Below, piece after piece: positions 38,836 through 50,857 of a stretch of 64,000 nt of DNA. The stretch's first letter is position 1, and the number at the start of each line of letters is the position of its first letter. This DNA is from Bacteroidales bacterium. GTDB taxonomy: Bacteria > Bacteroidota > Bacteroidia > Bacteroidales > UBA932. The notes under the pieces were generated by a model, which saw only the letters and a program-made list of their open reading frames with translations, was not told the origin of the DNA and ran no database searches. Where the stretch lies: the NCBI GenBank assembly GCA_015060405.1, contig SUYN01000007.1, positions 25,447 through 89,446 of the forward strand. The letters are read 5' to 3'. A program made the position numbers and the translations under genes.

Positions 38836-40092
38836 ATGAAATCGATAAAGAACATATACAAGATAGGCAAAGGGCCTTCCAGCAGTCACACGATGGGCCC
38901 TTTCAAAGCCGTGAGACATTACCTTGAAAACCACAGCGATGCTGACCATCTCCATGTGACCTTATATGGATCCCTGGCAGCTACAGGCAAAGGCCACCTT
39001 ACAGACAAGGCCATTCAGGAAGCCTTCGAGACATGGAAATGGACAGACAAGGAGACACTCGAATCCACAGTCAGGAGAAGAGGGGACGTAGTGATAGAGT
39101 GGAAGCCTAAAGAGACATTGCAGCTTCATCCTAACGGGATGAAGATCGCGTCTATAAACTACGACGGAGACATCTACGACAGATGGACATACTACAGCAT
39201 CGGTGGCGGGGACATCATATGCATGGACATGCCGGTAGAAGGTGAGAACGGCCCGGAAATATACTCTATGAACACGCTCAAGGAGATCATGGACTGGTGC
39301 AACAGGAGCGGAAAATCATATTGGGAATACGTCGAGGAGGTCGAAGGAGACACCTATGGCTTCTGGGAGCATCTCCAGCTTGTCTGGGAAGTCATGCAGA
39401 AGGCTGTTGAGCGCGGAATCGAGCAGGAAGGGGCTCTTCCAGGACCGTTGAACATGAGAAGAAAGGCATTGAGCTATTTTGTGAGGGCAGACGGCCAGAG
39501 CGATGCATTCCGCACAAGAGGTCTCATTTTCGCCTATGCCCTCGCTGTCAGCGAGGAAAATGCAAGCGGAGGGACGATAGTGACTGCCCCTACCTGCGGA
39601 TCATGCGGCGTCCTTCCAAGCGTGCTCTATCATCTCAAGAAGACATATGGATTCAGCGACCTCAGGATAGTCCGGGCACTCGCGACTGCAGGCCTTATCG
39701 GAAATATCGTGAAGCACAATGCATCGGTATCAGGAGCAGAAGTCGGATGTCAGGGCGAAGTCGGCGTAGCCTGCGCCATGGCTGCGGGAGCAGTCACCCA
39801 GCTCATGGGAGGAAGTCCGTCACAGATCGAATATGCAGCGGAGATGGGACTCGAACACCACCTCGGACTCACATGCGATCCTGTAGGCGGTCTGGTCCAG
39901 ATCCCATGCATCGAAAGAAACGCCTATGCTGCCGCACGTGCATTTGATGCGGGCATATATTCCCTCTACACGGACGGACGCCACAGGGTGACATTCGATC
40001 AGGTGGTCAATGTGATGAAGCAGACAGGTAAGGACCTTCCGTCACTCTATAAGGAGACAAGCGAGGGCGGACTCGCAAAAGAATTCGAATAG
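38836..40092 (+). CDS. sdaA: L-serine ammonia-lyase (Fe-S type)
   Basis: SIKNIYKIGKGPSSSHTMGP; APTCGSCGVLPSVL; GSPSQIEYAAEMGLEHHLGLTCDPVGGLVQIPCIERN. Confidence 0.94.
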   Translation: MKSIKNIYKIGKGPSSSHTMGPFKAVRHYLENHSDADHLHVTLYGSLAATGKGHLTDKAIQEAFETWKWTDKETLESTVRRRGDVVIEWKPKETLQLHPNGMKIASINYDGDIYDRWTYYSIGGGDIICMDMPVEGENGPEIYSMNTLKEIMDWCNRSGKSYWEYVEEVEGDTYGFWEHLQLVWEVMQKAVERGIEQEGALPGPLNMRRKALSYFVRADGQSDAFRTRGLIFAYALAVSEENASGGTIVTAPTCGSCGVLPSVLYHLKKTYGFSDLRIVRALATAGLIGNIVKHNASVSGAEVGCQGEVGVACAMAAGAVTQLMGGSPSQIEYAAEMGLEHHLGLTCDPVGGLVQIPCIERNAYAAARAFDAGIYSLYTDGRHRVTFDQVVNVMKQTGKDLPSLYKETSEGGLAKEFE

Positions 40093-40110
40093 CACAAACA
40101 TAAAATGAAA

Positions 40111-40138
40111 GCAGGACACACCTCACGGATAGTCCTGC
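40111..40138. terminator. Stem-loop downstream of sdaA
   Basis: GCAGGAC-N14-GTCCTGC; weak T-tract. Confidence 0.35.
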
Positions 40139-40244
40139 CCAAAAAGAAAATTTGAATTGAATTGTGTGTGTTAAAGAAGTTCTTTCACAAGAACACGGCA
40201 AAGATAATAAGAATAAAGCATATTTCACAAGAATTTCGCCACAA

Positions 40245-40880
40245 ATGAGAAAATTTGACACCTGTTTCTTCGAGCGTTATGCTCAGATCTGCCTTGAGAC
40301 ACTTCTTGGGGATCATTACTCGGATCTGGTCAACGAAGACAGGCCCGACCTGCAGAAGCCGGACAGAAGCCTGGGAATCGAAGTGACAAGGGCAATGGAG
40401 CCGGACAAGAAAGTCGCCCAGGCCTTGCTGAAGGAGATGGCAGGTGTGCCTGTAGAAGAAAAGGACAGGGAGGAAGTAAGGCAGATCATCAGCAGCGGTT
40501 ACGGATATGGTCTTCAGGACGGGCGCTATGTCGGTTCGCTCGAATACGACTACTGGATGCTCGCCCAGCCACTGAGAAGGATAATCGAGAGCAAGATCAG
40601 CAAGGTTGGCGCCGGATTCTATGGCGATTTCAAGGAATACGGACTATATATATTCTGTAAGGACAACCTCAGCGAAGAGGAGGTCATCCTTACCATGGAG
40701 TATGCCAGCGACCTTCAGAGACATCTGGACATAAGATACTCCACACTCTATCTCTCCCTTATCGACAGACTGTATGTCTGCGACCTGACCAATGTAGACA
40801 GGCTCTTACACAAAACAACATGCACATCCCACGAGATTACCCGAGAGATGTGCAAGAAATTCTTTATCAATTCATTATAG
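40245..40880 (+). CDS. Hypothetical protein, possible PD-(D/E)XK-like fold
   Basis: MRKFDTCFFERYAQICLE... ; EDRPDLQKPDRSLGIEVTRA motif; start chosen at internal Met. Confidence 0.5.
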   Translation: MRKFDTCFFERYAQICLETLLGDHYSDLVNEDRPDLQKPDRSLGIEVTRAMEPDKKVAQALLKEMAGVPVEEKDREEVRQIISSGYGYGLQDGRYVGSLEYDYWMLAQPLRRIIESKISKVGAGFYGDFKEYGLYIFCKDNLSEEEVILTMEYASDLQRHLDIRYSTLYLSLIDRLYVCDLTNVDRLLHKTTCTSHEITREMCKKFFINSL

Positions 40881-41717
40881 ATTTGCCGTCTGCGCTGCGA
40901 CCTGGCCTGCAACCTTTGCAAAATCCTCTGAGCCGTCAGCAAAAAGGATTCCTCTTGAGGAGTTGATGAGAAGACCGCCGTGGTCATTGGCACCATGTGC
41001 TATAACCTCTTCAGCCGAACCTCCCTGGGCACCCACACCCGGGACAAGGAAGAAGTTGTCCGGGCAGAAGCTGCGGAGCTCTTCGAGCTTGTCAGCCTTG
41101 GTAGCACCTACGACGAACATCATGTTGTCCGGAGTCGAGATTTCCATCATCTCTTCCATGACAGCCCTGTAGAGAGGCTTGCCATCCTTCTGGGCCATCT
41201 GGAACTGGAAGGCCGAGGCATTGGATGTGAGGGCAAGCACGATAGCCCATTTGTCCTTGTACTCCAGGAAAGGAGTCACGCTGTCAGCACCCATATATGG
41301 AGCTATTGTCACAGCATCAAAATCCATTTCCTCAAAGAATGCCTTTGCATACATCCTGGCTGTGTTGCCGATGTCTCCCCTCTTCGCATCTGCGATAAGG
41401 AAGATCTCCGGATACTTGGTCCTGATGTAGTCTACCGTAGCATCAAGCGCACGCATGCCGTCGATTCCATAACATTCATAAAAGGCGAGATTAGGCTTGT
41501 AAGCGACACAGTGCTCTGCAGTCGCATCGACTATAGCCTTGTTGAACTCAACGATCGAACGGGCCTTCCCTTTGAAGAGTTCTCCCTTTATGGCAAGCTC
41601 ACCACTCGAGGCAAGAGCCTTGATATGTTCAGGCATCTTGTTGAAATCCACATCCAGACCTACGCAGAGCATGCTTTTCTTCGCCTGTATCTGCTGATAT
41701 AATTCTTCTCTGTTCAT
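40875..41717 (-). CDS. pyrF: Orotidine 5'-phosphate decarboxylase (type 2)
   Basis: 280 aa; LCVGLDVDFNKMP, FLIADAKRGDIGNTA. Confidence 0.95.
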   Translation of the reverse strand: MNREELYQQIQAKKSMLCVGLDVDFNKMPEHIKALASSGELAIKGELFKGKARSIVEFNKAIVDATAEHCVAYKPNLAFYECYGIDGMRALDATVDYIRTKYPEIFLIADAKRGDIGNTARMYAKAFFEEMDFDAVTIAPYMGADSVTPFLEYKDKWAIVLALTSNASAFQFQMAQKDGKPLYRAVMEEMMEISTPDNMMFVVGATKADKLEELRSFCPDNFFLVPGVGAQGGSAEEVIAHGANDHGGLLINSSRGILFADGSEDFAKVAGQVAAQTANL

Positions 41718-41729
41718 ATATCGATGTCA

Positions 41730-43076
41730 TTAATAATACTTGTAGAACAATGCTATGGCCTCCATTCCGGCGAAGAGCTGCTTGAGAAGGTAACTTTCGT
41801 TCGGAGAGTGGATCGTGTCACGCTCAAGACCGAATCCCATCAGAAGCGGGTCGATCTGAAGGATACGCTGAAGATCTGCAAGGATTGGAATCGATCCACC
41901 GCCACGAGACGGAACCGGTTCGATGCCATAAACTTCTGTCATGGCCTTTTCTGCTGCCTTATATGCATGAGAGGAGATCGGAATCAGGAAGCCGTCCCCA
42001 CCATGATGAGGTATGACCTCAACCTTCACATAATCCGGAGCTATCGCGAGGAAATGTTCAGTAAAGAGCCTTGTTATCGTCTCGCTGTCCTGATTCGGAA
42101 CAAGTCTCATGGAGATCTTTGCATGAGCCACTGACGGAAGTACTGTCTTGGCACCCTCACCTGTGTAGCCTCCCCAGATACCGTTCACATCAAGGCAAGG
42201 ACGTATGCCTGTACGCTCAAGCGTAGTGTAGCCGGCCTCTCCCTTCACCTCCTTGATATCAAGGAATTCCTTATATTCTTCCATATCGAAAGGAGCGCGG
42301 GAAAGTTTTGCCCTGTCCTCGTCCGAAAGCACCACCACATCATCATAGAAGCCCTTGACTGTGATATGCCCGTCCTTGTCGATCAGAGACGAGATCATGT
42401 CGCAAAGGACATTGATAGGATTGGCGACCGCTCCGCCGTAATGGCCCGAATGCAGGTCCTTGTTCGGTCCTGTGACCTTGACCTCCACATATGAGAGGCC
42501 GCGCATGCCGCAGTTAATGGAAGGAACTGATTCCGAGATCATTGTCGTGTCAGAGACGAGTATTATGTCTGCCGCAAGCATTTCCTTATTCTCCCTGGCC
42601 CATGCGGCAAGAGAAGGGCTTCCGATTTCCTCCTCACCTTCGAGGATGAACTTCACGTTGTGCTTGAGACCGCCTTCACGCACCATGAACTCGAAAGCCT
42701 TGATATGCATGAACAGCTGGCCCTTGTCATCATTGGCGCCGCGGGCATATATAGCTCCGTCGCGGATTTCAGGCTCGAACGGATCCGAGTGCCATAGTTC
42801 GATCGGGTCGACAGGCTGAACATCGTAATGTCCGTACACGAGCACGGTCGGGAGTGAAGGATCAATGATCTTCTGGCCGAAAACCACAGGGTGGCCTGTC
42901 GTAGGATAGACAGCCGCCTGGTCAGCCCCTGCTTCGAGCAGAAGTTCGACGAGCCTTTCTGCACAGCGCTGCATGTCAGGCTTATGCTGCTCCAGCGAGC
43001 TCACAGAAGGGATCCTCAGCAAAGAAAAGAGCTCCTCAAAGAACCTCTCCTTATTTTTCTCAATGTATGTCTTCAT
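41730..43076 (-). CDS. M20 family dipeptidase
   Basis: 448 aa; VYGHYDVQPVDPIELWHSDPFEPEIRDGAIYARGANDDKGQ metal-binding region. Confidence 0.93.
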   Translation of the reverse strand: MKTYIEKNKERFFEELFSLLRIPSVSSLEQHKPDMQRCAERLVELLLEAGADQAAVYPTTGHPVVFGQKIIDPSLPTVLVYGHYDVQPVDPIELWHSDPFEPEIRDGAIYARGANDDKGQLFMHIKAFEFMVREGGLKHNVKFILEGEEEIGSPSLAAWARENKEMLAADIILVSDTTMISESVPSINCGMRGLSYVEVKVTGPNKDLHSGHYGGAVANPINVLCDMISSLIDKDGHITVKGFYDDVVVLSDEDRAKLSRAPFDMEEYKEFLDIKEVKGEAGYTTLERTGIRPCLDVNGIWGGYTGEGAKTVLPSVAHAKISMRLVPNQDSETITRLFTEHFLAIAPDYVKVEVIPHHGGDGFLIPISSHAYKAAEKAMTEVYGIEPVPSRGGGSIPILADLQRILQIDPLLMGFGLERDTIHSPNESYLLKQLFAGMEAIALFYKYY

Positions 43077-43087
43077 ATATCAATGAT

Positions 43088-43219
43088 TTATAATTCGATT
43101 ATCTCATCATCTGTCTCACCCCAATCGCCCACACCTACACTCATTGCCAGCACTCCTTCGGTCTGTATCTCTATCATCTCGACCTCAGGGGCCTCATATT
43201 TTACTCGTTTCACAACCAT
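43088..43219 (-). CDS. Unannotated 43-aa small protein
   Basis: MVVKRVKYEAPEVEMIEIQTEGVLAMSVGVGDWGETDDEIIEL; below the ORF-track length cut-off; resembles short Bacteroidales 'Y-APEVEVIEI--EG' proteins. Confidence 0.65.
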   Translation of the reverse strand: MVVKRVKYEAPEVEMIEIQTEGVLAMSVGVGDWGETDDEIIEL

Positions 43220-43237
43220 ATTCATCAAAGATAGCAA

Positions 43238-44458
43238 TTATTTGGCAAGTTTCTCCTTTGCGTATGCCAGAGTCAGCTTGAAAGTCTTCCTGCCGGAAGA
43301 AGGAGCCTCATACATGGCGTCTGTCATTATAGCCTCACAGATGGACCTCAGCCCTCGGGCCCCGAGCTTGTTCTCTATCGAGGTGTCCACTATCAGGTCA
43401 AGAACTTCCGGATCCACCGTCAGCTTGATGCCGTCGAGGGCGAACATCTTCTCATACTGACGCATCAGGGCATTCTTCGGTTCTACAAGAATCCTCTTCA
43501 AGGCTTCCCTGTCGAGATGGTCGAGATAGGTGATGACAGGAAGTCGTCCTATGATCTCAGGTATGAGTCCATACGAACGGAGATCCTGAGCCTCGACATA
43601 TTTCAGGAGGTTATCCTTATCTATCTGCTGACGGTTTGCAGCCCCGAAGCCTATCACCTGGGTGTTGAGCCTCTGAGCGATCCTGCGTTCGATTCCTTCA
43701 AAGGCACCGCCGCAGATGAAAAGGATGTTCTGGGTGTTCACATGAAGGAATTCCTGCTCCGGATGCTTGCGTCCTCCCTGAGGGGGCACGTTGACTACGC
43801 TTCCCTCAAGAAGCTTGAGCATCGCCTGCTGCACTCCTTCTCCGGACACATCGCGGGTAATGGAAGGATTGTCGCTCTTTCTGGCGATCTTGTCTATCTC
43901 ATCTATGAAGACAATGCCTCTTTCTGCCCTTGCCACATCATAGTCCGCCTCCTGTAGAAGTCTCGAAAGGATGCTCTCCACATCTTCTCCCACGTAGCCG
44001 GCTTCTGTAAGGACTGTAGCGTCGACGATAGTGAAAGGGACATTCAGAAGCTTGGCTATAGTCTTGGCCATCAGCGTCTTTCCCGTTCCCGTAGGACCTA
44101 CCATGAGGATGTTGGACTTCTCAAGTTCGAATTCGTTATCAGCCTCAAGATTGTTATTGATGCGCTTGTAGTGATTATAGACAGCCACAGACAGGAGCTT
44201 CTTCGCCCTGTCCTGCCCGATCACATACTGGTCAAGGAAGGCATGGATCTCTTTCGGCTTATGCAGTGAATCCACCTTTCCAAGAGGCCGGGCAGCCTTT
44301 GCTGACCTGTCGAAGTCCTTGATATAATCACCGGCAAGCTTCACGCAATCAGAACATATGCAGGCATCAAGTCCCTGAAGAAGAAGGGGGGTCTCATCCT
44401 CGCTCCTTCCGCAGAACATGCAATATCTGCCGCTGGTTTTCTTTGTCGACTTAGCCAT
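43238..44458 (-). CDS. clpX: ATP-dependent Clp protease ATP-binding subunit ClpX
   Basis: Zn-finger [10 protein letters not shown]...[23 protein letters not shown]-terminal [13 protein letters not shown]. Confidence 0.97.
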   Translation of the reverse strand: MAKSTKKTSGRYCMFCGRSEDETPLLLQGLDACICSDCVKLAGDYIKDFDRSAKAARPLGKVDSLHKPKEIHAFLDQYVIGQDRAKKLLSVAVYNHYKRINNNLEADNEFELEKSNILMVGPTGTGKTLMAKTIAKLLNVPFTIVDATVLTEAGYVGEDVESILSRLLQEADYDVARAERGIVFIDEIDKIARKSDNPSITRDVSGEGVQQAMLKLLEGSVVNVPPQGGRKHPEQEFLHVNTQNILFICGGAFEGIERRIAQRLNTQVIGFGAANRQQIDKDNLLKYVEAQDLRSYGLIPEIIGRLPVITYLDHLDREALKRILVEPKNALMRQYEKMFALDGIKLTVDPEVLDLIVDTSIENKLGARGLRSICEAIMTDAMYEAPSSGRKTFKLTLAYAKEKLAK

Positions 44459-45129
44459 TACCTCTTCTTCTTTGTAAGGATTTCGTCAATCATTCCGTAC
44501 TCGAGAGCCTCCTGCGAGGTCATCCAGAAATCACGGTCTCCGTCTGCATATATCTTCTCAATGCTCTGACCCGTGTGCTCGGATATGATCGAATACAGTT
44601 CCTTCTTTGTCTTTTCTATCTCCTGTGCAGCGATGAGGATGTCAGAAGCCTGTCCGCGTGCGCCTCCGAGAGGCTGATGTATCATCACACGCGAATGTTT
44701 GAGAGCCGACCTTTTTCCCGGCGCGCCTGCGCAGAGAAGCACCGATCCCATGGACGCGGCCATGCCTGTACATATGGTAGCCACATCCGGCTCGATGATC
44801 TGCATGGTGTCATATATTCCAAGGCCGGAAGACACCTGACCGCCGGGAGTGTTTATATATATAGATATGTCGCTTGCCGGATCATTAGAGGCGAGGAAGA
44901 GCAGCTGCGCCTGGATGATGTTCGCCACGTCATCATCGATAGGAACGCCGAGGAAGATGATCCTGTCCATCATAAGGCGGCTGAAAACATCCATAGATGC
45001 CACATTCAGCTTTCTCTCTTCTATAATAGTAGGGTTGATGTAGCCGTCATATATAGACGAATACCTATGCATCGTCATGGAGCTTATCCCATGCTCCAGG
45101 ACAGCATATTTCTTGAATTCCTTATCCAT
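44458..45129 (-). CDS. clpP: ATP-dependent Clp protease proteolytic subunit
   Basis: [43 protein letters not shown]. Confidence 0.97.
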   Translation of the reverse strand: MDKEFKKYAVLEHGISSMTMHRYSSIYDGYINPTIIEERKLNVASMDVFSRLMMDRIIFLGVPIDDDVANIIQAQLLFLASNDPASDISIYINTPGGQVSSGLGIYDTMQIIEPDVATICTGMAASMGSVLLCAGAPGKRSALKHSRVMIHQPLGGARGQASDILIAAQEIEKTKKELYSIISEHTGQSIEKIYADGDRDFWMTSQEALEYGMIDEILTKKKR

Positions 45130-45155
45130 CAGATTATGTTTCTTTGTAGTAAATC

Positions 45156-45183
45156 AAAAAAGGCCGGCTCGGGAGCCGACCTT
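45156..45183 (-). terminator. Intrinsic terminator after tig
   Basis: Minus strand AAGGTCGGCTCCCGAGCCGGCCTTTTTTT. Confidence 0.75.
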
Positions 45184-45197
45184 CATGCTATGCGATG

Positions 45198-46505
45198 CTA
45201 TTTCAGCTCACGGAACTTGTCAACCGAAATCTTCTTCTTCTTGAGTGTCACAACCTCACGTACTGCAGCGAAAGTCTTCTCGTTCTCTACCTGATCGAGG
45301 ATCCTTCTTCCCTGCTCCTCCTGTGAAAGGATGTTCTTTGCAAATGACTCAAGCTGCTCCTCAGGGACATTGTTCATGCCGTACATTGCAAACTGATATG
45401 CAGCGAAGCCCTTTGCAGATGCGAGGAGGTCAGCCTCTTCGATCTGTACGTTGTACTTCTGCATGAGATAGTTGCGTACCATCTGCCACTTGTAGTCGAT
45501 GATGAAGAGATCCCAGTCCTTCTCGATGTCCTCCATTGTGAACTTACCCTCGTTCACAACATATACCCATCTCTTGAGGAACTCCTCTGCGATCTTCACG
45601 TCAGCCTTCTCAAGAAGGAAGTTCTTTGCGTCCTTAGAGAAACGGAAATCTGCCTCCTGAGCATACTCGCCACGGATTCTCTCCTCAATCTTCGCATCGA
45701 ATTCAGCCTCTGTCTTCACACCGAACACCTTCTCGAAAGTCTCCTCTGTAAGAGCTGCAGGAACGAATGTCTTGACATTCTTAACTGTCATCCTGAACAT
45801 AGGGTCAAGCGAAGCAAGCTCTTCCTTGCTTACCTTGAGCATTGAGGCACGGTCAGTCTCATTCTCGAACGCCTCATTCACATTCACGTCAAGGACATCG
45901 CCAGGCTTCACACCTACGAATGATGCGCGCGCTGCTTCAGCGACGTTGCGGAGAGCCACATATGTACCCTCGACCTTCATGTCGCCCTGCTCGAAATCAA
46001 CGATGATGAAGTCCTCTTCCTTTGCAGCCTCACCTTCCTCAAGCGAGCCGTACTGGCGGAGAAGGTTGTCCTTCATCTCCTTCTTGGCAGCCTCTGTCAC
46101 TGTGATTGTGTAGTAAACCACCTCGTCATCCTTGGAAAGTTCGAATGAAATCTCAGGATTCTCAGCAATGTCGAAACGGAAAGTGAATTCATTGCCTGCC
46201 TCCCATACATGTGACTGCTGGTCTTCTGCAGGAAGCGGCTCACCGAGCACGCGGAGAGAGTTCTCCTGGATAAAGTTGTTCAATCCCTCTGCGATGACAT
46301 CGTTCACAGAGTCCACGAGAGCCTGCTGGCCGTACATCTTCTCAACGAGAGACATAGGAACCATACCCTTGCGGAAACCCTTGATCTCAGCCTTCTTCCT
46401 GAAATCATTGAGTCTCTTCTTTCTGTTCTCTGCATAGTCATCGGCAGTCACTGTGACAGCAACTTCGAGGTTAAGATCATCGATTCTGTTCTGTTCAAGT
46501 TTCAT
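45198..46505 (-). CDS. tig: Trigger factor
   Basis: 435 aa; KLEQNRIDDLNLEVAVTVTADDY N-terminus and FRKKAEIKGFRKGMVPMSLVEKMYG. Confidence 0.92.
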   Translation of the reverse strand: MKLEQNRIDDLNLEVAVTVTADDYAENRKKRLNDFRKKAEIKGFRKGMVPMSLVEKMYGQQALVDSVNDVIAEGLNNFIQENSLRVLGEPLPAEDQQSHVWEAGNEFTFRFDIAENPEISFELSKDDEVVYYTITVTEAAKKEMKDNLLRQYGSLEEGEAAKEEDFIIVDFEQGDMKVEGTYVALRNVAEAARASFVGVKPGDVLDVNVNEAFENETDRASMLKVSKEELASLDPMFRMTVKNVKTFVPAALTEETFEKVFGVKTEAEFDAKIEERIRGEYAQEADFRFSKDAKNFLLEKADVKIAEEFLKRWVYVVNEGKFTMEDIEKDWDLFIIDYKWQMVRNYLMQKYNVQIEEADLLASAKGFAAYQFAMYGMNNVPEEQLESFAKNILSQEEQGRRILDQVENEKTFAAVREVVTLKKKKISVDKFRELK

Positions 46506-46598
46506 ATTATCTGTTATTTAATCATTTTCATTTCAAAAACGCAGTCGCGCAGAAATTTAGCCTGCAAAAGTAATCAAAACTTACGATATTTCAAAATA

Positions 46599-48638
46599 CT
46601 ATTGAGCCGCCTGCTGCTTGCGTTTAGGATAAGACACGCGGGAGTGGTAGATCTGCTGGAGATATGACTTGATCTCATCCTTTATAGCATTGATTTCCCT
46701 GATAGAAATGTCTGCATCTGAGAACTGTCCCTGGCTCATCTTTGTCTGCACAATCGAATCCACAAGTGCGGAAATGTTCTCGGCCGAGTACTGCTTGAGG
46801 CTTCTTGAAGCAGCCTCCACCGAGTCGCATATCATCAGGATGACATGTTCCTTGGTGACTGGCTTCATGCCGTTGTAGAAGAATGCCGACACGTCATCAG
46901 GATCACCGCCGTCATTGAGGTACTTCGTGTAAAAATAACCTGTGCTCGAGGTGCCGTGGTGAGATGAGATGAACTCCCTTATCACCTGCGGGAGACCGTG
47001 CTTTTCCGCCATGGCAAGACCGTCAGAGACGTGTCTGATGATCTCCTGTGCACTTTCCTTAGGAGTCAGGTCCTCATGGAAACGCACTCCGGAAGTCTGA
47101 TTCTCAGTGAAGCACTGGGGGTTGTTGATCTTTCCTATATCGTGATACAGGGCTCCGGCACGAACAAGAAGTACATTGGCATCAATGGAGCGCGCTGCTG
47201 CATCCGCAAGATTCATGACCTGAAGAGAATGCTGGAATGTACCCGGGGCCTTGTCTGCAAGGGTCCTGAGAAGCCTGTTGTTGGTGTCGCTCAACTCGGC
47301 AAGTTTGGTGTTGGACACCAGTCCGAAGACTCTTTCGAAGAGATAGATGAGAGGATATCCCGCCACAGACAGGAACGCAGCCAGGGCCATGTCAAGCACG
47401 GTGCGGTAATTTGCTATTCCGGAAACGCCGTCCACAAGACGGAAAGCGCCCCACACAAGCACCATCACCGCAAACACGATCAGGGCCGTCACGAACTGCA
47501 GCCATCCGCGGTTGAAGAATCCGAAGACAAGCATGCCAACACTACCCGCAACCAGATATATGACAAAGAGCTCGACACCATTCGGAGCGAATATGAGCAT
47601 CGGAAGCAGCGATATGAAATATACCGAGAACACCACCCTCTTTGAAAAGAATGCAAGAAGATAAAGGGAGATGAGCGTAAACGGCATTAGATAGTACATT
47701 GACGGATCCTCACGGGCGACAAGAGACGAGGCAATTGCAGCCAAGGCGAAGATCATCAGCAGGTAGAGGTACTTGTTGTATTCGTCAAACACCCTGAAGT
47801 TGCAGTAGCAGAGGGCAAGGAAGAGCACGAGAACTATGGAGAATGCAAGGAATATGTTTCCGACCCACATGAAGGCCCTGTTTCCGGCGTAACCCATGCT
47901 CTGGTCATACTCGTGTTCGTATGATTTAAGAAGCTGCTCGACCTCCGCTGTAACTATCTCACCTTCAGAGACAATCACCTGTCCGACACGAACAACGCCC
48001 TGAGTGGTAGATATGTACTTGACGCTCTCGTCATGCACAAGATCGGTGGTCTTGGAATCATATATGAGATTCGGAGAGAGCAGGCCCGACAAGCCGGCTG
48101 CGTTGAAGAGGGAGTCAACATTGCAGTCTTCCCGGGCGACAGCCACGGCTGCACGAAGATAGGCTTCGGCATCAGCCATGGTGTATACCTCGGAAACGGG
48201 GACCTTGGAAGCACGTCTGTCCTTCTGGACGAAGATAAGACCTTCGGCGCTGTCCCAGCTCTGTTCCTGAGACGGAGAAAGTATGCCTTTGGAGTACAGC
48301 ACTTCCACAGCATCCGAAAGGACCGGCTTGATCACAGCCCACTCGCCAAGTTCCATTGATGCGATCGAGTTCTGGCTCTGAGGCGCCACATTGGCATCGA
48401 GCCTGAAATAAGGGATGACTGCAGAACCGTTCTTTTCACGCTCCTCCTGCATCTGGGCCTCGGTCTTCAGTATCGGAAAATCGAACTGAGCGATAAGGGT
48501 CTCATACATCCACGGCGAACCCTTCCTGTAGTCATAATTGAACTTAGGACTCTGTGGCATCATGAAGACCATGATGAGGAAAAGGGCTATCAATGGTAGA
48601 TAGGCCTTGAATGTACGTGGGAAATTGATTTTTTCCAT
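46599..48638 (-). CDS. HD-domain (HDIG) 7TM phosphohydrolase, PgpH-type c-di-AMP phosphodiesterase
   Basis: 679 aa; 7TM-like region, HSLQVMNLADAAARSIDANVLLVRAGALYHDIGK HD motif. Confidence 0.88.
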   Translation of the reverse strand: MEKINFPRTFKAYLPLIALFLIMVFMMPQSPKFNYDYRKGSPWMYETLIAQFDFPILKTEAQMQEEREKNGSAVIPYFRLDANVAPQSQNSIASMELGEWAVIKPVLSDAVEVLYSKGILSPSQEQSWDSAEGLIFVQKDRRASKVPVSEVYTMADAEAYLRAAVAVAREDCNVDSLFNAAGLSGLLSPNLIYDSKTTDLVHDESVKYISTTQGVVRVGQVIVSEGEIVTAEVEQLLKSYEHEYDQSMGYAGNRAFMWVGNIFLAFSIVLVLFLALCYCNFRVFDEYNKYLYLLMIFALAAIASSLVAREDPSMYYLMPFTLISLYLLAFFSKRVVFSVYFISLLPMLIFAPNGVELFVIYLVAGSVGMLVFGFFNRGWLQFVTALIVFAVMVLVWGAFRLVDGVSGIANYRTVLDMALAAFLSVAGYPLIYLFERVFGLVSNTKLAELSDTNNRLLRTLADKAPGTFQHSLQVMNLADAAARSIDANVLLVRAGALYHDIGKINNPQCFTENQTSGVRFHEDLTPKESAQEIIRHVSDGLAMAEKHGLPQVIREFISSHHGTSSTGYFYTKYLNDGGDPDDVSAFFYNGMKPVTKEHVILMICDSVEAASRSLKQYSAENISALVDSIVQTKMSQGQFSDADISIREINAIKDEIKSYLQQIYHSRVSYPKRKQQAAQ

Positions 48639-48731
48639 ATGTCAAAAATTAGCCGTTCTTAAAGCACATACAGTGCCGCCACGGATGTGACGACACTGAT
48701 ATAAGTGCATCTGAAGCATAGTATTCATGAA

Positions 48732-50828
<2,097 letters not shown>

Positions 50829-50857
50829 TCATCACGAAAATGCCACTATCGGTTCAC

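Noticed and set aside
46998-47645. 215-aa plus-strand ORF opposite the HD phosphohydrolase
   Set aside because: Antisense shadow of a well-supported gene; low-complexity His/Arg-rich translation
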